A program made the translations under genes and the position numbers. DNA of 14,563 bases from Cytophagales bacterium (lineage in GTDB: Bacteria > Bacteroidota > Bacteroidia > Cytophagales > Spirosomataceae). This document shows, in pieces, positions 6,827-12,538 of this stretch. The stretch's first letter is position 1; each line of letters begins with the position of its first letter. The stretch lies in contig JABMMK010000376.1 in NCBI GenBank assembly GCA_013205605.1, positions 1-14,563 on the forward strand, written 5' to 3'. The notes below the pieces were generated by a model. It had not been told where the DNA came from. It made no database searches and was given only the letters and a program-made list of their open reading frames with translations.

Positions 6827-7120
6827 TTGAGAATAATTTCGAAAAAGATATTACGTGCTTTTTGGATCGCTCATGCAGATTCAGAACAACAACTTAAATC
6901 TTGGTTTAAGGAAACAAGTAATGCTGAATGGAAAAATTCAAACGAAGTAAAAATAGAATATCCAAGCGCAAGTATTCTAAATGATAATCGAATTATTTTT
7001 AATATAAAAGGAAATAGTTACAGATTAATTGTAAGGATTAATTATCATTATCAAATGATTTGGATTCGATTTATTGGAACGCACGAAGAGTATGATAAGA
7101 TTAACGCTACTGAAATTTAA
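6827..7120 (+). CDS. higB: HigB-type toxin (mRNA interferase), type II toxin-antitoxin system
   Basis: Protein of 97 aa from a TTG start. The N-terminus MRIISKKILRAFWIAHADSE is the standard beginning of HigB toxins, which decides the non-ATG start. Further marks are PLKSW-like EQQLKSWFKE (20-29), ...ASILNDNRIIFNIKGNSYRLIVRI (48-71), a basic RelE-type strand pair, and WIRFIGTHEEYDKI (78-91) at the C-terminus. HigB proteins have a RelE fold and cut mRNA on the ribosome. The antitoxin gene begins 5 bp downstream. The pair lies between two related repeat elements, like a cassette. Family assignment strong; cleavage specificity cannot be read. Confidence 0.92.
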   Translation: MRIISKKILRAFWIAHADSEQQLKSWFKETSNAEWKNSNEVKIEYPSASILNDNRIIFNIKGNSYRLIVRINYHYQMIWIRFIGTHEEYDKINATEI

Positions 7121-7125
7121 AAGCT

Positions 7126-7482
7126 ATGGAAATTAAACCGATAAAAACAGAAAAAGATTATAAACAAGCTTTGAAAAGGTTGGAAACAATCTTTGAAGCA
7201 AAAATTGGTTCAGCTGAAGGCGATGAACTTGAAGTATTGGGAATTCTTATCGATCAATATGAAAACGAACATTTTCCCATTGGCTTACCAGATCCAATTG
7301 AGGCAATCAAATTCAGAATGGAACAAATGGGTTATAATCAAAATGATTTGGCGAACATTGTTGGGTTGAAAAGTCGAGCAAGTGAAATCTTAAACCGAAA
7401 AAGAAAACTTTCGTTAGAAATGATTCGTCAACTTCACGAGAGATTGAATATTCCAACCGATGTGCTAATTCAAACATATTGA
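7126..7482 (+). CDS. higA: HigA-type antitoxin, helix-turn-helix protein
   Basis: Antitoxin of 118 aa. The N-terminal part (1-55, MEIKPIKTEKDYKQALKRLE...) is the toxin-facing region of HigA proteins. A C-terminal XRE-type helix-turn-helix spans about 58-112, with GYNQNDLANIVGLKSRASEI and the typical LSLEMIRQLHERLNIP ending. It neutralises HigB and should autorepress the operon, probably at the palindrome 6781-6795. Toxin-first order and 5-bp spacing are usual for higBA. Firm family call. Confidence 0.93.
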   Translation: MEIKPIKTEKDYKQALKRLETIFEAKIGSAEGDELEVLGILIDQYENEHFPIGLPDPIEAIKFRMEQMGYNQNDLANIVGLKSRASEILNRKRKLSLEMIRQLHERLNIPTDVLIQTY

Positions 7483-7497
7483 AATAAAGCACCTTGG

Positions 7498-7625
7498 CTA
7501 ACAGCGGTTTTGCGCAATGGTTGGTTTTATTTCCCTTAGCCGGAAAATACTCAGGCAGAATTTTACACATCATTACAACTAAGCGGTAAATTGTCACCAC
7601 TGCTCCAAGCCCCAAACCGTTATAG
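7498..7625. repeat. attC-like repeat element B, downstream of higBA
   Basis: Starts TTGGCTAACAGCGGTTTTGC (7496-7515) and ends AAGCCCCAAACCGTTA (7607-7622) then TAGG. The ends are imperfectly complementary (CTAAC-N3-CGGTTT against AAACCGTTA). The right end matches element A at 15 of 16 bases, and GTTTTGCGCA (7507-7516) recurs at 6751-6760. It lies 15 bp after the antitoxin stop, where a cassette attC would be. The rest of 7483-7754 shows no gene. Confidence 0.45.
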
Positions 7626-7754
7626 GACATTTCATAAGACACACCTGAAATTATTGGTCATTAATATGAAACTGATTAATCACAATTCTATTTTGTAGGA
7701 TTTCAAAAAAACTTTTTTTAGATACAGAAATAATTTAATTTAAAAAATGCCTAA

Positions 7755-9023
7755 ATGAAAAAACAACTGACTATCGCATTATTATCAATCATTTTATTTT
7801 CAATAAAAAACGATGTCTATTCTCAAACGCCTTTTGGGGTTAATTTAGCTGGGGCTGATTTCGGATCTAATTTTCCAGGAACCTATAATGTAGATTACAC
7901 TTATCCTACCAGTGTTGAATTAGATTACTATCATGCGAAAGGTTTAAATTTAATTCGATTACCCATTAAGTGGGAAAGAATTCAGCCTATTTTAAATGGT
8001 AATTTAAGTGACGCCGAATTATTGAGAATAAGAAATTTCCTGTTTTTGGCACAAAATCGAAATATGAATGTAATCATTGATCTCCATAATTATTGCAGAT
8101 ATAATATAAATGGAATAGATAAAATTATAGGGTCAAAGGATTTAAGCATAGCTAACATAAAAGATTTATGGACAAAACTGGCATTAGAATTAAAAATCTA
8201 TACGAATATTTGGGGTTATGGCATCATGAATGAGCCCCATGATTTATTAGTAAATGTACCGTGGTTCAATATTGCCCAAGAAATTATTAATGGGATTAGA
8301 ATAAATGACCTAAAGACAAGAATAATTGTCGGTGGGGATAGTTGGAGTTCGGCTGAACGTTGGATGCAATATAGCAATAATTTAAAAAACCTTTCCGACC
8401 CGTCAAACAAACTAACTTTTGAGGCTCATGTATATTTTGATAAAGATGCATCAGGATTATATGTTAATAATTATGATAATGAAGGTGCTTATCAAAATAT
8501 TGGCATTGACAGAGTAGCACCTTTTGTAAACTGGCTTAAAACAAATAATCTAAATGGTTTTATCGGAGAATATGGGGTACCAGCAAATGATAACCGCTGG
8601 CTTTTAGTGCTCAATAATTTCTTAAGTTATTTAAAAGAGAATTGTATTAACGGAACATATTGGGCCGGCGGTCCATGGTGGGGTAATTATATTCTTTCTA
8701 TTGAACCTGTACTTGGTATAGATAAACCACAAATGAGTACTTTGCTTAAACACTTAAGTACAAACGCTAATTGTCCCTCATTAAATATTGATAATGTACC
8801 TATTCCTTTAAATCAATATAATTTTTCACCTAACCCTTTCCTTGACAAAATAAAAATTAGCGGGATTGATGAAGGAGAATACATAAATATTTATGACATG
8901 TATGGAAGACTTATTAATTCTCAAAAAATTATTAATTCAAGAATTGAAAATTTAGGTAATTTAAAAACAGGAATATATTTTCTTAAATACAAAGATTTAA
9001 TTGTTTCGAAAATGATTAAATAA
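7755..9023 (+). CDS. Secreted glycoside hydrolase family 5 (endoglucanase-like) with type IX secretion tail
   Basis: Extracellular glycanase of 422 aa. A signal peptide covers about 1-23 (LTIALLSIILFSIK...VYSQ). The GH5 barrel (about 25-335) shows GLNLIRLPIKWERIQP (R68), VIIDLHNYCRY (H111, N112), WGYGIMNEPH (E160, acid/base), FEAHVYFD (H225, Y227), GFIGEYGVP (E272, nucleophile) and YWAGGPWWG (W303). All expected catalytic residues are present. A Por-type C-terminal sorting domain follows (about 357-422: FSPNPF, then YINIYDMYGRLI, then LKTGIYFLKY), so export uses the type IX system. Beta-1,4-glucanase activity is inferred from the family; GH5 also includes mannanases and others. The gene is markedly A/T-rich and lies inside the insert, consistent with transfer. 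It has no carbohydrate-binding module. Confidence 0.9.
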   Translation: MKKQLTIALLSIILFSIKNDVYSQTPFGVNLAGADFGSNFPGTYNVDYTYPTSVELDYYHAKGLNLIRLPIKWERIQPILNGNLSDAELLRIRNFLFLAQNRNMNVIIDLHNYCRYNINGIDKIIGSKDLSIANIKDLWTKLALELKIYTNIWGYGIMNEPHDLLVNVPWFNIAQEIINGIRINDLKTRIIVGGDSWSSAERWMQYSNNLKNLSDPSNKLTFEAHVYFDKDASGLYVNNYDNEGAYQNIGIDRVAPFVNWLKTNNLNGFIGEYGVPANDNRWLLVLNNFLSYLKENCINGTYWAGGPWWGNYILSIEPVLGIDKPQMSTLLKHLSTNANCPSLNIDNVPIPLNQYNFSPNPFLDKIKISGIDEGEYINIYDMYGRLINSQKIINSRIENLGNLKTGIYFLKYKDLIVSKMIK

Positions 9024-9140
9024 AAATTTGAAAATTAGAGATTCAATATAGCCAAAGCTCCTGATAGTGTACAAGCCCAACAGACTATGGCATGAATGAG
9101 GAGACAAGACAATTAATAAACAACCTATTAGAATAAAAGA

Positions 9141-9171
9141 CCTTTTGCCCTCATTTTATTGGGATAAAAGG
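9141..9171. terminator. Candidate hairpin terminator between convergent GH5 and tsdA genes
   Basis: CCTTTTGCCC (9141-9150) pairs with GGGATAAAAGG (9161-9171) around a 10-base loop, with one bulge. It sits between the GH5 stop and the tsdA stop on converging strands. Neither side has a long T run. Confidence 0.4.
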
Positions 9172-9189
9172 AATATTTCGACCATTTCT

Positions 9190-9238
9190 CTTTTATTTTT
9201 TTGCGTACCAATCTTTGATCGGCTTATAGGGTCCAAAT
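9190..9238. repeat. Direct-repeat copy 2: tsdA 3' end, right border of the insertion
   Basis: These 49 bp match 5568-5616 at 48 positions in the same orientation, offset 3622 bp. This copy belongs to the intact tsdA gene (last 15 codons, stop and a few downstream bases). Confidence 0.85.
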
Positions 9239-10221
9239 TTATGTTGCTCCTCTGAAAATGGATCTACATAAGGGCCAAAAGGATGATCAAAAGGTTTTTT
9301 GGCAATTTTAGGCCAATCCATAGACAAATCTTTGCTTGGCCTAGGCATCGAATTAACATAAGCGGCCACATCCCAAGCTTCCTCATCCGTTAATACCGGA
9401 TTTTCATACGTAGTTCCTTGAGGCATATTGTACTTAACATAGCCTGCAAAATTCGAAATTCGAAATAAACCCGCCCCATGGTTATAGCTATTTTTACCCC
9501 ATAAAGGTGGAAAGGTATAGGATTTACCATCGGAGGCCAATAAACCTTCCCCATCAGCTTGATGACAAGACTGGCATTTGGCCACATACACGTCTAGACC
9601 CTTCGCTGGATCGCAGGCCCTTTTCATTCCTTTCAACTTAAATATGCCAGCACCCCTAGGAATCTTATCTTTCTCCACGTCATTTCCAAGCCATTTGATG
9701 TAAGCCAAAATCGCACGCATCTCTCTGCTCGTAGAATCTAAGGCTTTGCCATTTAAACTCCGTTGAAAACAATCATTGACACGCTTAATCTGATTTTCCT
9801 CGGTACCCGAACGAGCACGGAATTTTGGATAGGTCGATTGCACAGCAAAATAATTATTTCCCCAAGGTTGGGTTCCAGCATTCAAATGGCAATTCTGACA
9901 ATTCATCCCATTGGACATTTGCAAGACCGATCCTTTGGGTCCTAAATATTCAGAAGTATGCGCAATTAATTCTCGGCCATACTGCACCAAATCTTTCTCG
10001 CTTGAATCCAAATACATCATACGCCAATCAGAAGGTGCTGTCCAAACATGATTGAAATTTGTATCTGGGGCCACATAAACTTGGCTAGAATCAGTTGATT
10101 TTGAGGATCCATTCGACGGCTGGCGAAATACGATGATTCCTAATGCCATGAATAATAACAATAGCGCTCCATATAAAAATGTGGATAATCGTTGGAACCG
10201 TTTTTGATTAGGAAAACTCAC
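9193..10221 (-). CDS. tsdA: TsdA-type diheme cytochrome c, thiosulfate dehydrogenase
   Basis: Diheme c-type cytochrome of 342 aa that should couple two thiosulfates to tetrathionate, or run in reverse. An N-terminal membrane anchor or uncleaved signal lies at about 14-32. Heme sites are CQNCH (108-112) and CQSCH (216-220). Family marks include GMNCQNCHLNAGT, the cysteine C151 in NDCFQRSLNGK (the unusual Cys axial ligand of TsdA active-site heme), FPPLWG (237-242), YNMPQG (N265, M266, second heme ligand region) and EAWDVAAYVNSMPRP (281-295). The C-terminus carries a repeated FGPY motif. It is cotranscribed with the DsrE-like gene upstream (6-bp gap) and divergent from rhodanese-thioredoxin. 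Its 3' end is duplicated at 5568-5616. Family call is strong; preferred direction of the reaction is not readable. Confidence 0.88.
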   Translation of the reverse strand: MSFPNQKRFQRLSTFLYGALLLLFMALGIIVFRQPSNGSSKSTDSSQVYVAPDTNFNHVWTAPSDWRMMYLDSSEKDLVQYGRELIAHTSEYLGPKGSVLQMSNGMNCQNCHLNAGTQPWGNNYFAVQSTYPKFRARSGTEENQIKRVNDCFQRSLNGKALDSTSREMRAILAYIKWLGNDVEKDKIPRGAGIFKLKGMKRACDPAKGLDVYVAKCQSCHQADGEGLLASDGKSYTFPPLWGKNSYNHGAGLFRISNFAGYVKYNMPQGTTYENPVLTDEEAWDVAAYVNSMPRPSKDLSMDWPKIAKKPFDHPFGPYVDPFSEEQHKFGPYKPIKDWYAKK

Positions 10222-10227
10222 AGCTAA

Positions 10228-10635
10228 TTAATATTTCAAATAAGCCCAACCCTCTTCTTGCTTAATGATCACTTCTGAAACGCCTGATGGAACAAATCCC
10301 GATTGTGGCAAAATGGTAGCCTTATCTATTTTCCGCTCCCGAATGGTATTTTCACAAGCCACAAACTTAACACCCATGGCGGCTAATTCAGCAATTTTAG
10401 CATGCTGAGTAGTCTTGGAAGCTATGAGTAAACCAATACCAGCACCATGAGCAACCACTTCAATTTGAGTGTTATTTCCTAAGGCTGCCTGCATATTAGC
10501 AATATTTCGCATGACACCATGCCAAACAGTGGTATCAGCCGTATTAATTTGAAGTACTACTTTATGTGTTTTTTGTGCGAAGGCCGAAACAGAAATAAAT
10601 AGGCCAATGATTGAAGTTAAAATTAGTTTTTTCAT
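10228..10635 (-). CDS. Secreted DsrE-family protein
   Basis: Protein of 135 aa with a cleavable signal peptide (about 1-20, ending SAFA before Q21), so the mature form acts in the periplasm. The body is a DsrE/DsrF-like fold, with HKVVLQINTAD (24-34), IEVVAHGAGIGLL (58-70), a single cysteine C94 in MGVKFVACENTIRERKI, and the typical ending SGFVPSGVSEVIIKQEEGWAYLK. DsrE-family proteins carry or sense sulfur on a conserved cysteine. C94 is the only candidate, and after export it is the only thiol. It is first in the operon with tsdA, 6 bp upstream of it, which suggests handling of sulfur species around the periplasmic thiosulfate dehydrogenase. Function beyond family is inferred. Confidence 0.85.
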   Translation of the reverse strand: MKKLILTSIIGLFISVSAFAQKTHKVVLQINTADTTVWHGVMRNIANMQAALGNNTQIEVVAHGAGIGLLIASKTTQHAKIAELAAMGVKFVACENTIRERKIDKATILPQSGFVPSGVSEVIIKQEEGWAYLKY

Positions 10636-10649
10636 CGAATGATTTTTTT

Positions 10650-10681
10650 TAAAACTAACATTTTAAAATTATGAAAGCAAA
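10650..10681 (-). promoter_or_regulatory. Candidate promoter of the dsrE-like/tsdA operon
   Basis: On the - strand, TTTG (10681-10678) is followed after 20 bp by TAGTTTTA (10657-10650), which differs from the Bacteroidota -7 consensus TAnnTTTG in the last base. The spacing is right for this group. It lies 15 bp upstream of the DsrE-like start codon. Confidence 0.45.
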
Positions 10682-10760
10682 TTGGCCTAAACGAATCTAC
10701 ACGGACGATTTTCAATGCGGAAACTGTCTCAATGATTTCTTTCAATTTCTAATAGATTGA
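10671..10760 (+). CDS. Possible small protein of 29 aa with a CxxC motif
   Basis: ATG 10671 opens MKANWPKRIYTDD followed by FQCGNCLNDFFQFLID and TGA at 10758-10760. A CxxC (C16, C19) in a 29-residue peptide within a thiol/sulfur gene cluster is notable, and an A/T-rich leader precedes it. It overlaps the -33 region of the opposite-strand promoter and may equally be a chance frame or a gene fragment. No family recognised. Confidence 0.2.
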   Translation: MKANWPKRIYTDDFQCGNCLNDFFQFLID

Positions 10761-10870
10761 TTAAAAATTAGGCTAATATGCGTGCCAACTGCAAAAGATT
10801 TAATAAATAAATAACGATCACGTGTATGAAGTTTCGGACAAATGTCACGAATTCCAATTTTTCAACGCTG

Positions 10871-10878
10871 TAGATTTG
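10871..10878 (+). promoter_or_regulatory. Candidate -7 box for rhodanese-thioredoxin
   Basis: TAGATTTG matches TAnnTTTG exactly, 18 bp before ATG 10897. It supports 10897 over the in-frame ATG 10822, which lies upstream of the box. No TTTG -33 box is evident. Confidence 0.45.
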
Positions 10879-10896
10879 CATATAAATAAAACAAAA

Positions 10897-11199
10897 ATGA
10901 TCGCATTGATAAAAAAATTATTCGGAATCGGCCCGAAAATAAATGTAAAGGAACTTATTGCTTCAGGAGCCATAGTTTTGGATGTTAGAACGCCAACTGA
11001 ATTTAAAGATGGACACATCAAAGGGGCACTTAATTTTCCATTGCAAAATTTAACCTCACAAATGAACAAATTAAAGAAAGAACAAGTTATCGTAACTTGT
11101 TGCCGCTCCGGGAGCCGCAGTGGAATGGCTAAGCACATATTAAAGTCCAATGGATTTCTTCAAGTGCATAATGGAGGCCCCTGGACTAATTTAAGATAA
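10897..11199 (+). CDS. Single-domain rhodanese (sulfurtransferase)
   Basis: Cytoplasmic rhodanese-fold protein of 100 aa. The frame is open from ATG 10822, but the extra 25 residues lack family likeness and lie upstream of a -7 box, so ATG 10897 (MIALIKKLFGIGPKINVKEL) is preferred. Family marks are VLDVRTPTEFKDGHIKGALNFPL (about 27-49) and the active-site loop VTCCRSGSRSG, in which the second cysteine is the catalytic one and RSGSRS forms the anion cradle. It ends GGPWTNL as usual. It probably carries sulfane sulfur as a cysteine persulfide. The thioredoxin gene begins 18 bp downstream, a plausible reductant that releases the persulfide. Confidence 0.9.
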   Translation: MIALIKKLFGIGPKINVKELIASGAIVLDVRTPTEFKDGHIKGALNFPLQNLTSQMNKLKKEQVIVTCCRSGSRSGMAKHILKSNGFLQVHNGGPWTNLR

Positions 11200-11217
11200 A
11201 ACTCAAAGACAAATAAA

Positions 11218-11514
11218 ATGAGCAAATTCAGTGAACTTTTAAAAACACCAGAACCCGTTTTAGTTGATTTTTCAGCAGAATGGTGTGGCCCATGTAAACA
11301 ATTGAAGCCTATTTTAGAGCAATTGAAGTCCAAAATTGGCGATTCCGCTAAAATCATTAAAATCGACGTAGATAAAAACAAATCATTATCGGTACAATTT
11401 CAAATCAGATCCGTCCCGACATTGATTTTATTTAAAGATGGAAAATCTGTTTGGCGCCAATCGGGGGTAGTTCCCGCCAATACCTTAGAAGGCATCATCA
11501 AGCAGTATGTGTAA
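11218..11514 (+). CDS. trxA: Thioredoxin
   Basis: Cytoplasmic thioredoxin of 98 aa with the WCGPC active site (22-26) in VDFSAEWCGPCKQLKP, IDVDKN (49-54), and the cis-proline motif SVPTLILFKDG. It lacks a signal peptide. It pairs with the rhodanese 18 bp upstream, which implies reduction of persulfides or disulfides made during sulfur oxidation, and it could also reduce methionine sulfoxide reductases. Whether it is the housekeeping thioredoxin of the genome cannot be told. A hairpin (11526-11577) follows the stop. Confidence 0.93.
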   Translation: MSKFSELLKTPEPVLVDFSAEWCGPCKQLKPILEQLKSKIGDSAKIIKIDVDKNKSLSVQFQIRSVPTLILFKDGKSVWRQSGVVPANTLEGIIKQYV

Positions 11515-11525
11515 TCATTGACGCC

Positions 11526-11577
11526 AAGAGTCAATTGGCTTTATCCTATTTTCTTGACTTAAAATAGGTTGATTCTT
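11526..11577 (+). terminator. Hairpin terminator after thioredoxin
   Basis: A perfect 8-bp stem, CCTATTTT (11545-11552) with AAAATAGG (11561-11568), is extended by an outer arm AAGAGTCAA (11526-11534) with TTGATTCTT (11569-11577, one G-T pair). It starts 12 bp after the trxA stop. The inner arm equals the CCTATTTT word of the following repeat array. Confidence 0.5.
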
Positions 11578-11607
11578 AGGTTAATAAAAATTCTTTAAAA
11601 AACTAAA

Positions 11608-11958
11608 GGACGGCGTAAACCCGTTACCTACTATTACCTATTTTGGGGACGGCGTAAACCCGTTACCTACTAATACCTATTTGGGGAACGGGGTAAACCC
11701 GTCCCCTACTATTACCTATTTTTGGGACGGGGTAAACCCGTTACCTACTAATACCTATTTGGGGAACGGGGTAAACCAGATACCTACTAATACCTATTTT
11801 TGGGACGGGGTAAACCCGTCCCCTACTATTACCTATTTTTGGGACGGGGTAAATCCGTTACCTACTATTACCTATTTTTGGGACGGGGTAAACCCGTCCC
11901 CTACTATTACCTATTTTTGGGACGGGGTAAACCCGTCCCCTACTATTACCTATTTTTT
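11608..11958. repeat. Tandem array of nine 39-bp repeats with hairpin-forming cores
   Basis: Units start at 11608, 11647, 11686, 11725, 11764, 11803, 11842, 11881 and 11920, each exactly 39 bp. The core is GGACGGG-GTAAA-CCCGTCC, a 7-bp palindrome (8 bp with flanking G/C), followed by CCTACTATTACC and TATTTTTG. Units 3, 6, 8 and 9 have the CCCGTCCCC right arm. Units 1, 2, 4 and 7 have CCGTTACC, and unit 5 has CAGATACC, which weakens the hairpin. Units 6, 8 and 9 are identical. The length is a multiple of three, so open frames run through it, but these are an artefact. The array has no unique spacers, so it is not a CRISPR. It fills the space between convergent trxA and msrB. Confidence 0.95.
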
Positions 11959-12435
11959 TACCGGCTCAAAGCCAATCGAAACCGAATTCACACAATAACG
12001 TAAACCGGTCGCCGTGGGACCATCGTCAAAAACGTGACCCAAATGTCCCCCACATTTTCCACAGGTAATCTCCACTCGGCGCATGCCCAACGTATTATCT
12101 ACAGTTTCTTTAATCACACCTGCTTTTAATTCTTTGTCGAAGGAAGGCCAACCGCAATGCGAATCGAACTTGGAATTTGAACTAAAAAGTGGAGCGCCAC
12201 AACCTTTACATGTGTACACCCCTTTTTCATTATGCATTAAAAACTTACCCGTATAAGGGCTTTCAGTTCCTTTTTGACGTAAAATATAATACTCTTCTTC
12301 ACTTAATTTAGCTTTCCAATCAGCTTCTGTTTTAGGCAAATTTTCCATTTTATTCGTTTCCATTTTTTTTTGTCCACAAGCCTGAAAGCTTATGAATACC
12401 AGCACAAATAATATATTTGACAAAATAGTTTTCAT
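11950..12435 (-). CDS. msrB: Lipoprotein peptide-methionine (R)-S-oxide reductase MsrB
   Basis: Reduces methionine-R-sulfoxide in proteins; here a predicted lipoprotein of 161 aa. From ATG 12435 the N-terminus is a lipoprotein signal ending FQAC (C20), so the enzyme is anchored outside the cytoplasm. The frame extends to 12486, but the extra residues precede both the signal sequence and a -7 box. Zinc cysteines are CKGC (76-79) and CGKC (125-128). HCGWPSF (C94, resolving position), HLGHVFDDGP (131-140) and RYCVNS (C148, catalytic) complete the family signature. The stop codon TAG and the last bases lie within the ninth 39-bp repeat. It is convergent with trxA. Its likely role is repair of envelope proteins under oxidative stress. 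Confidence 0.94.
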   Translation of the reverse strand: MKTILSNILFVLVFISFQACGQKKMETNKMENLPKTEADWKAKLSEEEYYILRQKGTESPYTGKFLMHNEKGVYTCKGCGAPLFSSNSKFDSHCGWPSFDKELKAGVIKETVDNTLGMRRVEITCGKCGGHLGHVFDDGPTATGLRYCVNSVSIGFEPVKK

Positions 12436-12461
12436 CTTTATTTTTGTTTGAGTCTTAAACG

Positions 12462-12469
12462 CAAATATA
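12462..12469 (-). promoter_or_regulatory. Candidate -7 box of msrB
   Basis: On the - strand TATATTTG matches TAnnTTTG exactly, 26 bp upstream of ATG 12435, and lies downstream of the alternative start 12486, which argues against that start. Confidence 0.45.
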
Positions 12470-12538
12470 ACCGAAATTGTTTCCAAAATGAATACCCTTG
12501 GGCCTAATCTATCCTTTTTTCATTTCTCTCTCAACCCA

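Noticed and set aside
6697..6897. + strand frame of 66 codons overlapping the higB start
   Set aside because: It overlaps attC-like element A and higB in another frame and has low-complexity content.
7313..7642. - strand frame of 109 codons over higA and element B
   Set aside because: It is antisense to a clear HigA gene and runs into the repeat element; no motif.
9080..9135. Short frame ending YGMNEETRQLINNLLE that looks like a gene tail
   Set aside because: Only about 20 codons between stops with no recognisable parent; could be chance or decayed insert DNA.
10822..10896. 25-residue N-terminal extension of the rhodanese
   Set aside because: It is not part of the fold and lies upstream of a consensus -7 box; ATG 10897 gives a normal protein.
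11608..11958. CRISPR array
   Set aside because: Units are contiguous 39-bp copies without unique spacers and no cas gene is near.
11681..12003. Open frames encoding GVNPSPTITYF-type or GRGKPVPYYYLFL-type repeats
   Set aside because: They exist only because the 39-bp DNA repeat is a multiple of three; two frames are open at once, neither has a family likeness, and both overlap the msrB end.
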